Below, one piece after another: positions 12,276-23,929 of a stretch of 64,000 nucleotides of DNA. The notes under the pieces are model-generated. The model had not been told where the DNA came from. It ran no database searches and saw only the letters and a list, made by a program, of their open reading frames with translations. This DNA comes from Isoetes taiwanensis (Eukaryota > Streptophyta > Lycopodiopsida > Isoetales > Isoetaceae): contig JAJEKV010000072.1 of NCBI GenBank assembly GCA_021234155.1, positions 2,542,436 to 2,606,435 of the forward strand. Reading direction: 5' to 3'. The position numbers and the translations under genes were made by a program. How positions within the stretch are numbered: the first letter of the stretch is position 1; each line of letters begins with the position of its first letter.

Positions 12276-12879
12276 AGCCCAATGTTTGCCATTTTCAATT
12301 TCTGCAGATGAACGACAGATTCTCAAAGTATAACTTACATTTGTTTGCTACATTTGCTTGCAAAAGCAAGCAGGGTGGATTGAATTGGAAGAAAATATAA
12401 ACTTGTGCTACTCCATTTTTTGTGTGCCTGTCCATTGTTATTCTATGCACTGCCCAGAATTTTTATGGATGGGGATTTGAACCCCTTGCCAATATTGGCA
12501 ATGCCATGGCCGAACTAAATCTTGCATGGATTCTTCACATTTTTCTGTGGAAAACCGTAACGATTCCTGCTAGCTTAAATTATGTAGGAGCAATAAAAGG
12601 CTTATAGAGTTTGTTGCTCACCCAAGATCGATGGGTAGAGAAATTGGGACAACTTTAGGTCGCTTAATATTTCAACAACCCACGCACACACAAGAAACGA
12701 AGCTCAAAAGCTGCATGGCATTCTCGTGATTGAAGGTAGTGGAGAAAGAGCGTGCTCTTTGCGTAACCCGTAAACTGGCTAAGCCAAGCATCACCGGATC
12801 TAAAGCGCCCTTATTCGGATGCCATAGTCAATGTGGCCATGGATATGAGAGCCCGGTCATTTAAGCAAGGGAAGAATCA

Positions 12880-13182
12880 ATGTTATTCCCCCAGCTATGG
12901 CAAATCCGAGAAGCAGCTTCTGATGATCATTTGATGAATTTTGTGGGTCGGAATCGGCCGAAGGAGGAGGAAAAAGAGGCCCGGCTGGTAATATTCGATT
13001 CAACCATCAGCAAATTTTGGCGCCATAGCTCGCCTCTTCGTTCATTTTACGCTTCATGCCCAACCGCTATAAAATCCTCATTTCCCGATCCAAAACATAA
13101 GTATAGAATCATCGGTATGAAGAAATGGGAAGAAATCACGGGGAACCCAAATGCGAAATCACAATTTCCAGCCCGGTTATGA
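12880..13182 (+). CDS. Open frame inside the TIR element, unrecognised, possibly captured DNA
   Basis: A 100-codon frame with ATG at 12880 reads LMNFVGRNRPKEEEKEARL and later FPDPKHKYRIIGMKKWEEI. It matches no family I know. The surrounding 12880-13700 block looks more GC-rich than the flanking AT-rich DNA. It sits between the repeat array and the right TIR, where MULEs of the Pack type carry host gene fragments. It may be a captured fragment or a chance frame. Confidence 0.3.
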   Translation: MLFPQLWQIREAASDDHLMNFVGRNRPKEEEKEARLVIFDSTISKFWRHSSPLRSFYASCPTAIKSSFPDPKHKYRIIGMKKWEEITGNPNAKSQFPARL

Positions 13183-13382
13183 CCTCGCAAAGATTTGGAT
13201 ATATGCCGAAATGGGGATCAAACCGCCAAAAGTGATGTGACCTTGGATCTGATTCATAAATTTTTGTCGGGACATAGAGAACTACGTCCCCCGCCTCGGC
13301 GGGAACTACGCCCAAGTCGGCGCCATGAATCCGACCTCGGATCTCCCATAACGACGCCATATCCGCCCCGCCCTTTGCCCTC

Positions 13383-13648
13383 ATGGATCCACCCTTACTC
13401 GCTTCTTGGGACCCCTTGACATCAAGATATGGCCTCTCGAGGCCTCAAATGCCTCCATTAATTCCATCGTATTCCGCCTCGCCGGATTCCTCTACACCCT
13501 GCCGCCGATTCGTCCAGTCAAGATCCGGAGCAAAGATGGCCGAAGCGAGGAGCACTTCTTGGTCCGGACCAGGATCTGCAAGCATGGGCAGCCTATTTTC
13601 TTCCACGGTAGGATCTGCAAGCATTTAACCAAGATTGAAAACCTGTAG
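13383..13648 (+). CDS. Overlapping open frames in GC-rich interior of the TIR element
   Basis: Two overlapping frames (13383-13628 and 13406-13648) remain open across a GC-rich block. The second reads LEASNASINSIVFRLAGFL and KDGRSEEHFLVRTRICKHG. A short word (GATCTGCAAGCAT) occurs twice, near 13575 and 13611. No domain is recognised. The most likely explanation is captured or low-stop-density sequence within a transposon. Confidence 0.25.
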
Positions 13649-14299
13649 ATGCTGCCTGATCTGTAGAAGCAAAAATAAAACAAGAACAAGAAAAGAAGGA
13701 AACCCCAGTCGGAGCAAGCCGCCATAGCCCAAAAACCTCCCACAAGAACAGTACGTGAAAATTTTGAATTTTTAGTGAGATATTCCAGATGGTGATTCTA
13801 TGGCATGGAATAAAAGTGCGGTGATTCCGTCCCGCGGTATTTTGCGGAGGTGATTCCGCCGGAAGGTATAAAATGGACGGTCAGGATGCACCCTTTAGAT
13901 GGATGGCTGGGATCAATCGGGGAAGGTACACCCCTTAATCGAATGCACGGATAAAGGGCCTCGGGCGGATCCGTTCCGGCTGGTCCGTGGATTCTCGCCG
14001 GGATGGAATGTTTTGCGATGGAATCACAATAACCAGGGTAAAAATATTTTCACGCATGTTTGACTAATTATTTGACGATTATTCTGACATTAAGTCGTCA
14101 GATAAAACTCGTCAGTACAATCGTTAGAAATAAGAGCATAGGCAGTTGTCTATTTTATGAAGGCTCTCTAACGATTATTCTGACATTTAGCTATCATTCT
14201 CTTGTAATGCAAGATCATCTTCTGGAATAGCTATCTCAGATAGGTGTGACATTCGAGTGTCCTTGCACAAGGCATCAGCCTTCCAATTTTGCTCCCTTG

Positions 14300-15654
<1,355 letters not shown>

Positions 15655-15659
15655 GATCT

Positions 15660-16109
15660 GTGTCATAAACCTACGCAAAAACAAGGAAAATACTTGAATA
15701 ATAGGCAAGAAATATGGAGAAATATGCCAAGATCGACGAAGAATCTAATATATGAACAAGAATCAAGAGTACAATGGCCCAAAGGCAAGCAGGAACACGA
15801 GACAGATGCCTAGAAGGCTCAAGACTGGCGTTGAACTGGAATGGTTCGACAAGAAGGAGGTGCCTCCTTATATATCTAGGCCAACGGTCAGGATTGCGCC
15901 ACTCCAATGGATGAGATCATGCCAAGTGTCGCGAATGTATGCAGGTCCTAGAATATTCTAGAACCTCCTGGAAACAACCCCGCATATGAGAAAGACGTGA
16001 GAGAATGTCTTCAACAAGTATTGATAGCACACTTGGCAAAGGTGTGCGACTTGCAATTAGAAGGTTGCTTATGCAACTACCTTTTTGCATCCGTGTGACC
16101 ATAATTTTA
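15660..16109. other. Spacer between gag remnant and chromovirus pol, nothing recognised
   Basis: Contains only short frames. It could include the 5' leader or LTR of the gag element and the 3' end of the gypsy element. I could not find a matching LTR pair or a primer-binding site. Confidence 0.4.
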
Positions 16110-16400
16110 TCAGTAGTAATAGTCAAGATTCTCGGCAGGCTCCCAGGTTCTATCGCTTGATGAGTAACCTCCCCAATCGACCAAGTAATACAATCGCTGA
16201 CAAAGGAACTTGGAGTCCAGAATCACTCGAACCTCGAATTCCTCATGATCATCAATTTCCACTGGTGGTAGAGGTGGAGGTACTCGATCTGGAAATGGAT
16301 TCGCCATATAGGGTTCCAACAAAGACACATGGGATACTAGATGAAGTCGAACTGACGGCGGAAGCTCCCAGATGGAAAGCAGCATCACCAACTTATTCAA
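16110..16400 (-). pseudogene. Chromodomain end of the gypsy polyprotein
   Basis: The minus frame reads VRLHLVSHVSLLEPYM (the integrase C-terminal module) and then CQRLYYLVDWGGYSSSDRTW followed by EPAENL. The YLVxWxGY...TWEPxxNL pattern is the chromodomain signature of chromoviruses, which in related elements directs insertion to modified chromatin. It is a piece of the element above and not an independent gene. Confidence 0.9.
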
Positions 16401-16716
16401 TGATCAGATAGGGACCCAAGCGCCGATAGTCGAGCTTGTTACAAGGAACGTGCTTGGGCATGGAGGAGATGGTGCTGAAGATCATCCTAGAACATGCGGA
16501 GCTTTTCAAGCTTGTCCTCGACACTAGGATTGACTGAGTCGTATCCAGGAGTAATAAAAGACCACCGGGGATGCATGCCGAAATTAATAAAGAATGGTGT
16601 CTGACCTGTGGAAGCATGGACAGAATTATTATAAGCAAATTCCGCCAGGGTAGCCAATCAACCCAGTCATCCTGCTGATAATTGATGAAGCATCGTAAAT
16701 ATGCTCAAGTGTTTGA

Positions 16717-17624
16717 TTAGTGCGTTCCACTTTCCCGTTGGTCTCTAGGTGATGTCCGAAAGAGAGTGAACGTTCCACATGCAAGAGTTGCAAAAGACGC
16801 TTCTAAAAACTGGCAATAAACTGGGGGGCCGCGGTCACTGACAATGGTATCTGGTAAGTCATGGAGTCGAACCACCTCTTGAACCAAGAGAACAACCGTG
16901 GCTTCACTGGAGATAGAAGTACTGCAAGGAATGAAATGCGTCATCTTGGAAAAATGGTCAACGACAACAAGGATGGCGTCATGGCCCTGGGAAGAGGACG
17001 GAAGCTCGACAATGAAATCCACTGAAATGCCCTTCCAAGGACTAGTTGGAACTGGTAAAAGGCGGGGCACACCATGTGGTGCTTGGGAGCTTTTGCACAA
17101 TAGTAAATATCACATGAGCGTACATAAGTCTCCAACAAAGGTGGCGAGACACGGCCACCAATAATCTCGAGCAATAAATTCCAGAGTCTTGGCAATTCCA
17201 AATTGGCCAACGAGAGGAGAATCATGACAGGACTGCAGAACTTAAAGTCGGGGAGCACCATCTGGAATATATAGAAGTCCATCACAAAACAGAAGTCCAT
17301 CTTGAGCCTCAAAATGATTATAGTCCAACCGCATTTGGTGGTAAGACGAGGTTGAGCCAAGATGTGAAAATACATCCTGCGCCAAAGGATTAAAAAAAAA
17401 AGAGATGCTCGAACAGACTCCAACAAGGATGTATCATGAGGCCTCTCGAACAAGGTAATGGCCATAAGCTGGAAACGATCACGTCCTAGAATAACCTGTG
17501 ATTGTTGATCGAATGATGGTTCTCCCACCTTAGATTTCAAATAGGATCTACGAGAAAGAGCATCTGGTTTTCCGTGAAGTGTGTCAGGCCGAAATTTGAT
17601 GACGAAATCAAAACGGGGTAGCAC
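16717..17624 (-). pseudogene. Gypsy integrase core, broken
   Basis: The frame from 17624 begins DFVIKFRPDTLHGKPDALSR, the RNase H/integrase junction seen in plant gypsy polyproteins, and continues toward the zinc-binding H2C2 region (YVRSCDIYYCAKAPKHH). The frame from 17100 carries the catalytic core: WKGISVDFIVELPSSSQGHD, VVVDHFSKMTHF and TIVSDRGPP, containing the first two acidic residues of the D,D-35-E triad. Frame changes split the domain. Confidence 0.88.
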
Positions 17625-17687
17625 CTGTGTATGCTATCGAGCCGAGCAGACTGAAAATATTCCAGGTTCGATGGTCCATATGCACAG

Positions 17688-18658
17688 TCACCTTATGAGG
17701 AGAACCTTCAACAAATTTCGAGAATAATAAGCGATCGGCTGCAGCTCATGATCATCCCCCTCTTGCGACAAGATGCTGTCAAGAGAGAAATCTGATGCAT
17801 CAACTTCGAGAATATAGGGATACGAAGGATTCGAGTATGCAAGAACAGGTGCTGCTATAAAGGCATGCTTCAAAGTGATGAATATTGATTCTGCTTCAAT
17901 TGTCCACTCAAAAGGGATATCCTTCCTGGTGAGTCGTGTCAAAGGTAAGACAATCTCCAAATAGTTCTTGATGAAGCGGCGATAAAAATTGGCAAACCCC
18001 AAGAAGCACTGTACATCTTTAACTGATGAAGGTGTTTTTCAATCAAGAACTGTGCTAATCTTTTCTAGATCCATGGAAATACCCCGAGGTTTGATGCGAT
18101 AACCAATCCTGCTCGAATTAATACTTCTCTAGCTTGACATAAAGTCCGTGTTCCCGCAACTTCTGAAAAATCTTCCGAACATGTTCTTCAAACTCCGCCA
18201 AAGTCTTCGAATAAACCCGAATATCATCCAAATTGATGATCACAAAGAGATCCAAAAACTCCCGAAAAATATCGTTAGCCATGTGTTGAAAGACCATTGG
18301 AGTATTGATAAGGCCGAAAGACATGACGATAAACTCGAAATGACCATACCGAGTTTGAAAGGATGTCTTTCACTCATCACCTTCCCTGATCCAGATAAGA
18401 TTATAGGCACCTCGAAGATCGATTTTGGTAAAGTATCGTGAGTTGCTCAAGTAACTCTGGAATCAGAGGGAGAAGATACCGATTACACACAGTGATTTTG
18501 TTGAGACCGCGATAATCCACAACCAACCACAAAGAATTGTCCTCCTTGGAAACAAAGAAGATAGCAGCTCCTGCGGGTGACTGAGAATGTCGGATAAATC
18601 CAGTCGCAAGATTCTCCTCGATATAGGTCCGCAAAGTCTCCAATTCTGTTGTCGACAA
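17688..18658 (-). pseudogene. Gypsy reverse transcriptase and RNase H domains, broken
   Basis: From 18658 the frame reads LRTYIEENLATGFIRHSQSP, VVDYRGLNKIT and [15 protein letters not shown]. From 18324 it reads MSFGLINTPMVFQHMANDI and then INLDDIRVYSKT, where the usual YxDD appears as NLDD. From 18002 it reads MGFANFYRRFIKNY (start of the connection/RNase H region) and DASDFSLDSILSQEG (RNase H-like Asp). The frames are offset relative to one another. These motifs fix the family; the frame breaks rule out activity. Confidence 0.9.
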
Positions 18659-18869
18659 GCCATAGATAGGGCCATACGGCGGGGTTGTCCCTGGCTGAAG
18701 ATCAATGGGACCGTCATAGACATGATTCTCTGGAAGCTTACTAGTTTTGACCTTATCAAAAACGTCTCCAAAATCCTTGTACTTATCAAGAAGGACAGGA
18801 GCAGATATTACTGAAGCAGAGCTAGTCGAAGGATGAACTTTGATTGCAAATGCTGAACTGGAATCTTGC

Positions 18870-19307
18870 CTACTGGATTTGATAAACTTGTGAAGAGAGA
18901 TCTTCGAGATACGGAGTTGCGGGCATGAAAGAAGTCTCTACGGAAGCAGGTGCAGGAGCAGGAGCAGGAGCAACTGGAACAGGAACTAGGGCAGGAACTG
19001 GAGCAAGAACTGGAGCTGGGAGATCATCTAGACCATGGTCAGAATCTGATACATGAATTGGAGCAAAAACAAGAGCTGAATTAGGACGTGGGGCAGAAAC
19101 AAGAACAATAAGGACACCAAGGTCTACCAAACAATATATGTTGTATATATGTATCAAGTTGTATATGTTGCCTACCAAGGTCTTTCGAAGTTGACCTCGT
19201 CTTAAACCCATGGACCCTGCCATTGAATTATACCTCCTTACGACGCCCCTTTTTGGATCCCAACGGCCTATTCTATTGTGAAAAGATGTACAAATAGCTC
19301 CAGACAC
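18870..19307 (-). pseudogene. Pro/Ala-rich stretch upstream of gypsy pol
   Basis: The minus frame contains a low-complexity run of alternating Pro, Ala and Val (about 18930-19020), encoded by GGAGCA/GGAACA-type repeats. Upstream of it lies ordinary sequence without a recognised domain. Position and strand suggest a linker or gag-end region of the gypsy element. Because the repeat is simple, its openness alone is not evidence of a protein. Confidence 0.35.
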
Positions 19308-19309
19308 AG

Positions 19310-19753
19310 ATGTGGATAATCCGAAATTGTAACTATTTCCAAAGAACCTTCAACCTAGCACTCAACGCAACCAATCCAATCCAACCCATTCCTGAAGTCT
19401 GCCTTACTGCTAGTTTTTTTTTTTAGAAACATTAGGAACATCCAATACTGGAAAGTCAAGAAGGCGGGAGCTTCTGCCGGGGAGGGGGAGGGGGGAGGAC
19501 ATGTAGTATGGCTATGGCAGAGCCATGAATCAATACAACCTCTGTGAAGTGAATGTGCACAATTCAACGCAGAGCACTCTTGCTCTGAATTTATGCTCAA
19601 ATACGAGTCTTTGATGAGGGATTTTTCTGTAATAGCCGTAAGCAGGGCCATAATCTTGGGCAGATCTTTGGAAAGATCTATTTCTCAATTTGTACATGTA
19701 TCTGCAATGTGCGGCCGCTTTGCAATGATCAAATGGCCAAAATTGCCATAACT
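19310..19753. other. Flank between gypsy remnant and MULE, nothing recognised
   Basis: Only short frames, plus a G-rich tract near 19475-19500. The last nine bases before the MULE (19754-19762) are its target duplication. Confidence 0.5.
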
Positions 19754-19762
19754 GCAAAACCC
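19754..19762. repeat. 9-bp target site duplication of the MULE, left copy
   Basis: GCAAAACCC here is identical to 28558-28566. With inverted ends fixed at 19763 and 28557, only the 9-bp reading gives flush direct copies. Nine is the usual Mutator-family size. Confidence 0.92.
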
Positions 19763-20003
19763 GGGCGCCCGTAAATCGAGTCCGGGATCCGGTGTTTCCG
19801 GACATTTTGACCCTGGTGTTTCTGGACGTCCAGAAACACCCCATGCATGCCCATCCACCAGTCCATGCATGCATCGATGCTCAGGACGCCCGAGGATCCA
19901 TGCATTTCGGTCATCTTCAACCGCGCAACTGAACCGCGCGGTTTTTTGTCCAGAAACACCACTGGTCTTTTGTCCAGAAACACCACTAATGTTTTTGAAG
20001 GCA
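19763..20003 (+). repeat. Left TIR of the MULE
   Basis: Pairs with 28341-28557 along its whole length, with few mismatches. It is 241 bp against 217 bp because a unit of about 24 bp (TTTTGTCCAGAAACACCACT type) is present twice here and once on the right. It contains a perfect 26-bp palindrome at 19815-19840 (half-site GGTGTTTCTGGAC) and CATGCATGCATCGATGC near 19863-19880. These are plausible transposase contacts. Confidence 0.93.
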
Positions 20004-20511
20004 CTTTTTGGACCGGGCAGCATCGTACCTGTGGCAGGTTCATTTGAGGTTGCCAGGTACATTAAATTCAGGGTTATGATTTTACCCCTCCAAATTCAAA
20101 CGGGATTGCATTCCCCACAGGCGTGAGCAAATCCGGTAGTGTGGGTATGGTTTTTCTGGCCATGCCAATGTGGTAGGTGTTTCAGGACATGGGCTAAGCC
20201 TTTCGAGCACTTCTTTGGATACAAATGTTATAGAGCCATCCCATTGACATAGTGTAGATAAATATTTTGAATGCTAAATTTGCAACCCAACATGGAGTTG
20301 CGGGGTTTTACATCTTGAGTGAGACATGTAATTGGAACATAATATCTAAAACATTGAGTTGCAATTCAGAAGATATTGATTGCAACCAATTATTAATCAT
20401 AAATCTCAATTGGAAATGAAAACCTAATAATGCTAAGAACATTGGAACACAATATCTAAAACATTGAATTGCAACTCTGGCCACAAGGACATGGTTTTCT
20501 TGCCTTTCAAG

Positions 20512-21025
20512 GTGTGGTGTTTCTGGCCAGAGGAGGCATGGTGTTTCTGGCCAGAGGAGGCATGGTGTTTCTGGCCACAAGCATGGTCTTTCTTGCCAGA
20601 GGCATGGTGTTTTCGGCGGAGGCATGGTGCGCCACAAGAATGGTGTTTACGGCGAGGCAAGGTGTTCGGCCGGCGGAGGCAAGGTGTTTCTGGCCAGAGG
20701 CATGGTGTTTCTGGCCAGAGGCATGGTGTTTCTGGCCACTAGCATGGGGAAGGCCTGAGGGATGTTGTTTACGGCCAGCCATTGGTGTTTGTGGCCAGCC
20801 ATGGTGTTTCTGGCCAATTTTATGGTGTTTCTGGCAATCCACAACATCTCAATTGCAACTTACTAATAATTAAAAATCTCAGCTAGAAATGACAACCTGA
20901 AAATGTATAAAATATTGAATTGTAACTTTCAAATCTCGAATGGAAATGATGATTTCATAATGTGTTGACTAAGGGTAAGGTGTTTCTAGCCAGTGTCATG
21001 GTGTTTCTGGCTGGGTGTTTCTAAC
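20512..21025 (+). repeat. Left subterminal array of the GGTGTTTCTGGCC word
   Basis: About 11 good and several degenerate copies of GGTGTTTCTGGCCAGAGGCA-like units, 18-25 bp apart, run from 20516 to 20836. Three more lie at 20978-21025. The blocks around it share AATATCTAAAACATTGA(A/G)TTG with the sequence around the right array. Frames of 75-134 codons on both strands here translate the repeat into VFLARG-type or Arg-Asn-Thr-type peptides and are artefacts of a repeat without stops. It lies between the left TIR and the protease gene. Confidence 0.93.
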
Positions 21026-21389
21026 CATAACCATGGGTAATTTTGTTCGGAAGGGAGTACTAGTATTAAATGCACTTGAAGTGGGTCGAAACTAAATATT
21101 CTTTAAACATCAGTGTCAATGGTGCGACATCAATCATCACAAGATTTTTAAATTTCAGGGCAAATCTAATGGTTCGAAATAGAATGTTCCTGTCAGAAAA
21201 GTATCTTGGTCGAAACGAAAAGCACATTTTCAAAAATTTTTTGGGGCAGGTATGGCTTGGTCGAAATAGGAAAGCACAGACCCAACTAAAAGCACATCCG
21301 AAAAAACAGGAAAAGCACATCCCTTTGGCGCAGGTTCGTTTGGCGCAGGTCCGAAAAAACAGGGCAGGGCAGGTTCGTTTAGCGCAGCT

Positions 21390-23769
21390 ATGGCGGCTTC
21401 GGGCTCGCGCGACGCCAATACGCCGAGATGGGGCTGCCCCAACGACAGCTCGGAGGAAGAAAACGCGAGCTCTGATGAGAGCTCGGACTGGTATTATAGC
21501 TCCGGGGAAGCTAGCTCGGAGGAAGCAGGGCCAGTCGAGGGAGCGGGCTCAGCCGAGGGAGCAGGGTCAGCCGAGCCATCTCCAGAGCAACTTTTGCTGC
21601 AAATGAGAGCCAGGGCCTTAGAAAAACAGCCGGGGCAGCAGCCAGATGCTATTCAAACAAAGTCTTTGAGAGAGATCAAGAAGCATAAAAGGACAGATAA
21701 GGAAAGCCCACCGCGTGGAGCACCTCAGGATGCCAAGGTAGTTGCTGCTTACTCAGAGGAGGATTCCGAGATCGATGAAGCGGCTTGGGAACGCAGGTAT
21801 TATTACAGCAATAAGAAAAATAGGCATGTTTGTTTATTTCAAGGTTGTGTTTGGTCTTCGGTTAAGAAGCAAAGGCTGCAAGATCACTTGGCAAAGGAGC
21901 ACGGATTGCATGTGGTTGTGCAGGGTGCTCCAGTGGGCAGAAAGAGGTTGGCTGTTACCAAGCAGAAAAGAAGGGAAGGGCGAGATTTCTCCCAGTATGC
22001 TTTGCGGCGAGCCCTTGATCCAGAATATAAGTATAAGTTAAATCTGTCCAGGTTTTTAAAGAGATGCAAAGATCTAGCTATGGGTGCTGGCCGGGCTATG
22101 CTCCAGAATATTGAAGATGGGGAGGAGAAAGAGAACACTTTGGCGTCTTATGCTGAGAGGTATGTAGCTCGGAGGAGGATGGAATGGGAGGCAATGAAAG
22201 AGAAAAAAATAGCTCAGTATGAGAGGTACATAGCACACAATTATGGTCTGGATTCTGTGGACCGAAGTGAATGGGCTGACCGTGAGGCTTATGGGAATTT
22301 GGAGACATGCAAGCTGGGGCTGCAGACACGGCTTCTTTATTGTGGCAGGTTTGAGGGCAGCTCTAGTGTCCCCAAATCTCCATCCACACCAGTTACATTG
22401 CTAACAAAATCCATAGTTGCTGGCTTCAGTTTTAAAGCTCCACAGAAACCAAAGCTTAGGATTGGGGCCGAAACTTCTTTGGGTACCCCTTTGAGTGCTG
22501 CTGTAGCTTCTCCCGTGCACCAGATGTCTACTTACTTGGATATGGTAGATGATGGGGAGACAGACCTGATCAAGAGAACAATGGTAACTATGACCGAGGA
22601 TTTTATTTTGGATTTTGATTTCTTCATGCATCTTGATGACCTCACTACCTTGGAATGGGTTAACAAAAAGAAGAATGGGGAAAGCCATCAAGGCCAATCC
22701 AATTCTTTCATACGATGCTCAATGGCCCGTGCATCTTGGGAGCCCACTTTGGGCTACTGTAAAAGATGGCAAAGGTGAATTTGTGATACGTCAATCAGAA
22801 GCCATATCCTTTGAGCATCCTGGTTCGGATAATCCCGAGAAGGTTGGCTTGTCTTGGCTGAATGAGCAATGCGTGGGTGCCTACTTGATGTAAGTGTCTT
22901 CCCTTTTATAGAGTCTGATTGTGCATCTTTTTTGAATTCAAAATTCTTGTGCAGGGTTGTCTCTCATACCATACCAGTCCACCAGAGACGAAGTCATGTG
23001 TTTTTTCATCCTGGACTGGTAGACCTCTACATGAATAAGAGAGAGTCAATTTGGAGGAAGATTATTCCTCCTAGACCTCGAGAACCATCTCTCTTCTACT
23101 GGTTGCCCGTGGTAAGAAGGTAAGTTATTTTTGGCATGATGACATTTATTTACATTTAAAATACTCGTCCATTTATTTACATTTAAAATATCGCAGCCAC
23201 CATTGGAGCCTTTACCTGCATTGTGCTGATTGGGAAATATGTAAGTCACTTGGAGTGCCACACCCTGCCTTGTTGCATTTTGATTCTATGATGAGATATC
23301 ATTCTGCTGATGTGGGCCGAGAAGTAGTCGAGTAAGTTGTTTGCATGCAATACTATTTGTTGGTTTTTTTAAATTCATCTCTCACTAGCATGAGATGGCT
23401 GCAGGCTGCTCAAGGAAGTGCATGCTAGTTGGGGCAGCCCTGCACCAGAAATGGCTGACATTCAAGCAATTGAAATGCGCGGTCCACAACAGCAAAATGG
23501 TTTAGACTGTGGAGTGTACACATTACTGTATGCAAGGTGCTTTATACGAGATTTCATTCTCAAGGATTTCCAGCTGCTGCCTGTCGAGGTGAGGGTATCG
23601 CTTGTGTGAAGATACTACTGTGCGATCACACTAACAAGCTGAAATGCAGGTGACTAAGGACTGGTTTGACAAGATCGATGTGGCAAACTGCAGAGACACA
23701 TTTAGCAGCATGTTGGGCAGGCTACATGAAGCCGTGGTGCAGGCCAAAAAGCCACCCAAGACAATCTAA
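21390..23769 (+). pseudogene. Ulp1-like cysteine protease (SUMO-protease fold) of the MULE, five exons, one frame break
   Basis: Exons: 21390-22889, 22955-23119, 23197-23331, 23405-23588, 23650-23769, all with GT-AG introns and matching phases, giving about 700 codons. An acidic Ser/Glu-rich N-terminus is followed by a C2H2-like finger (Cys-x4-Cys-x12-His-x4-His, about residues 150-173). The C-terminal Ulp1 fold has LSWLNEQCVGAYL, the catalytic His in HHWSLYLHC, Asp in LLHFDSM, and Gln and Cys in QQQNGLDCGVYTLLYA, so the His-Asp-Cys triad is complete. Ulp1 enzymes cleave SUMO-type tags; the substrate of transposon-borne versions is unknown. A one-base shift near 22660-22685 (AACAAAAAGAAGAATGGGG) breaks exon 1; an assembly error in this purine run is possible. 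The gene converges with the transposase. Confidence 0.9.
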
Positions 23770-23929
23770 GAAATGTTCTATTTTTCTTTTGCTTTTAAAC
23801 TCTTGAACAGTGTTGGCTTCTAAACTCTTGATTGGCTGGAACATGGTAGCAGATTTTGTAGTTATTCCATGATTTACAGCATAAGTTATTGCATAACTAT
23901 GTTATCTGCAACTGTTATGGATGGTGTCT

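Larger units (their letters stand above)
11743..14040. mobile_element. TIR DNA transposon (MULE-like, non-autonomous), about 2.3 kb
   Basis: The left end TACCCCGGTTATTGTGATTC (11743) matches the reverse complement of the right end (TACCCTGGTTATTGTGATTC, ending 14040). The matching continues through CCATCGCAAAA and TTCCATCCCG. A second shared block, TATACCTTCCGGCGGAATCA, lies about 125-190 bp inward at each end. The flanks are AAAATATTTT at 11733-11742 and 14041-14050, compatible with a 10-bp target duplication. That word is palindromic, so it could instead be part of the TIR. No transposase was found inside. TIR length and duplication size favour a Mutator-like family. Confidence 0.7.
16110..19010 (-). 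mobile_element. Ty3/gypsy chromovirus remnant (pol region)
   Basis: Read on the minus strand, the order is reverse transcriptase (18658-18118), RNase H (18002-17600), integrase (17600-16720) and a chromodomain at the end (about 16200-16110). That order is diagnostic of Ty3/gypsy chromoviruses. The coding sequence is split into at least six frames by indels and stops, so the copy is dead. No flanking LTR pair was identified. It lies next to, and in the same orientation as, the gag remnant at 14300-15654. Confidence 0.9.

Noticed and set aside
11723-12311. Open frames across the GGAATCAC array
   Set aside because: The protein is only the repeat unit read in frame, and equivalent frames exist in the neighbouring phase.
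20464-20873. Several open frames of 66-134 codons on both strands in the left array
   Set aside because: They translate the repeated word in a period without stops, giving VFLARG-type or Arg-Asn-Thr-type peptides. No start context, domain or non-repeat extension supports a protein.
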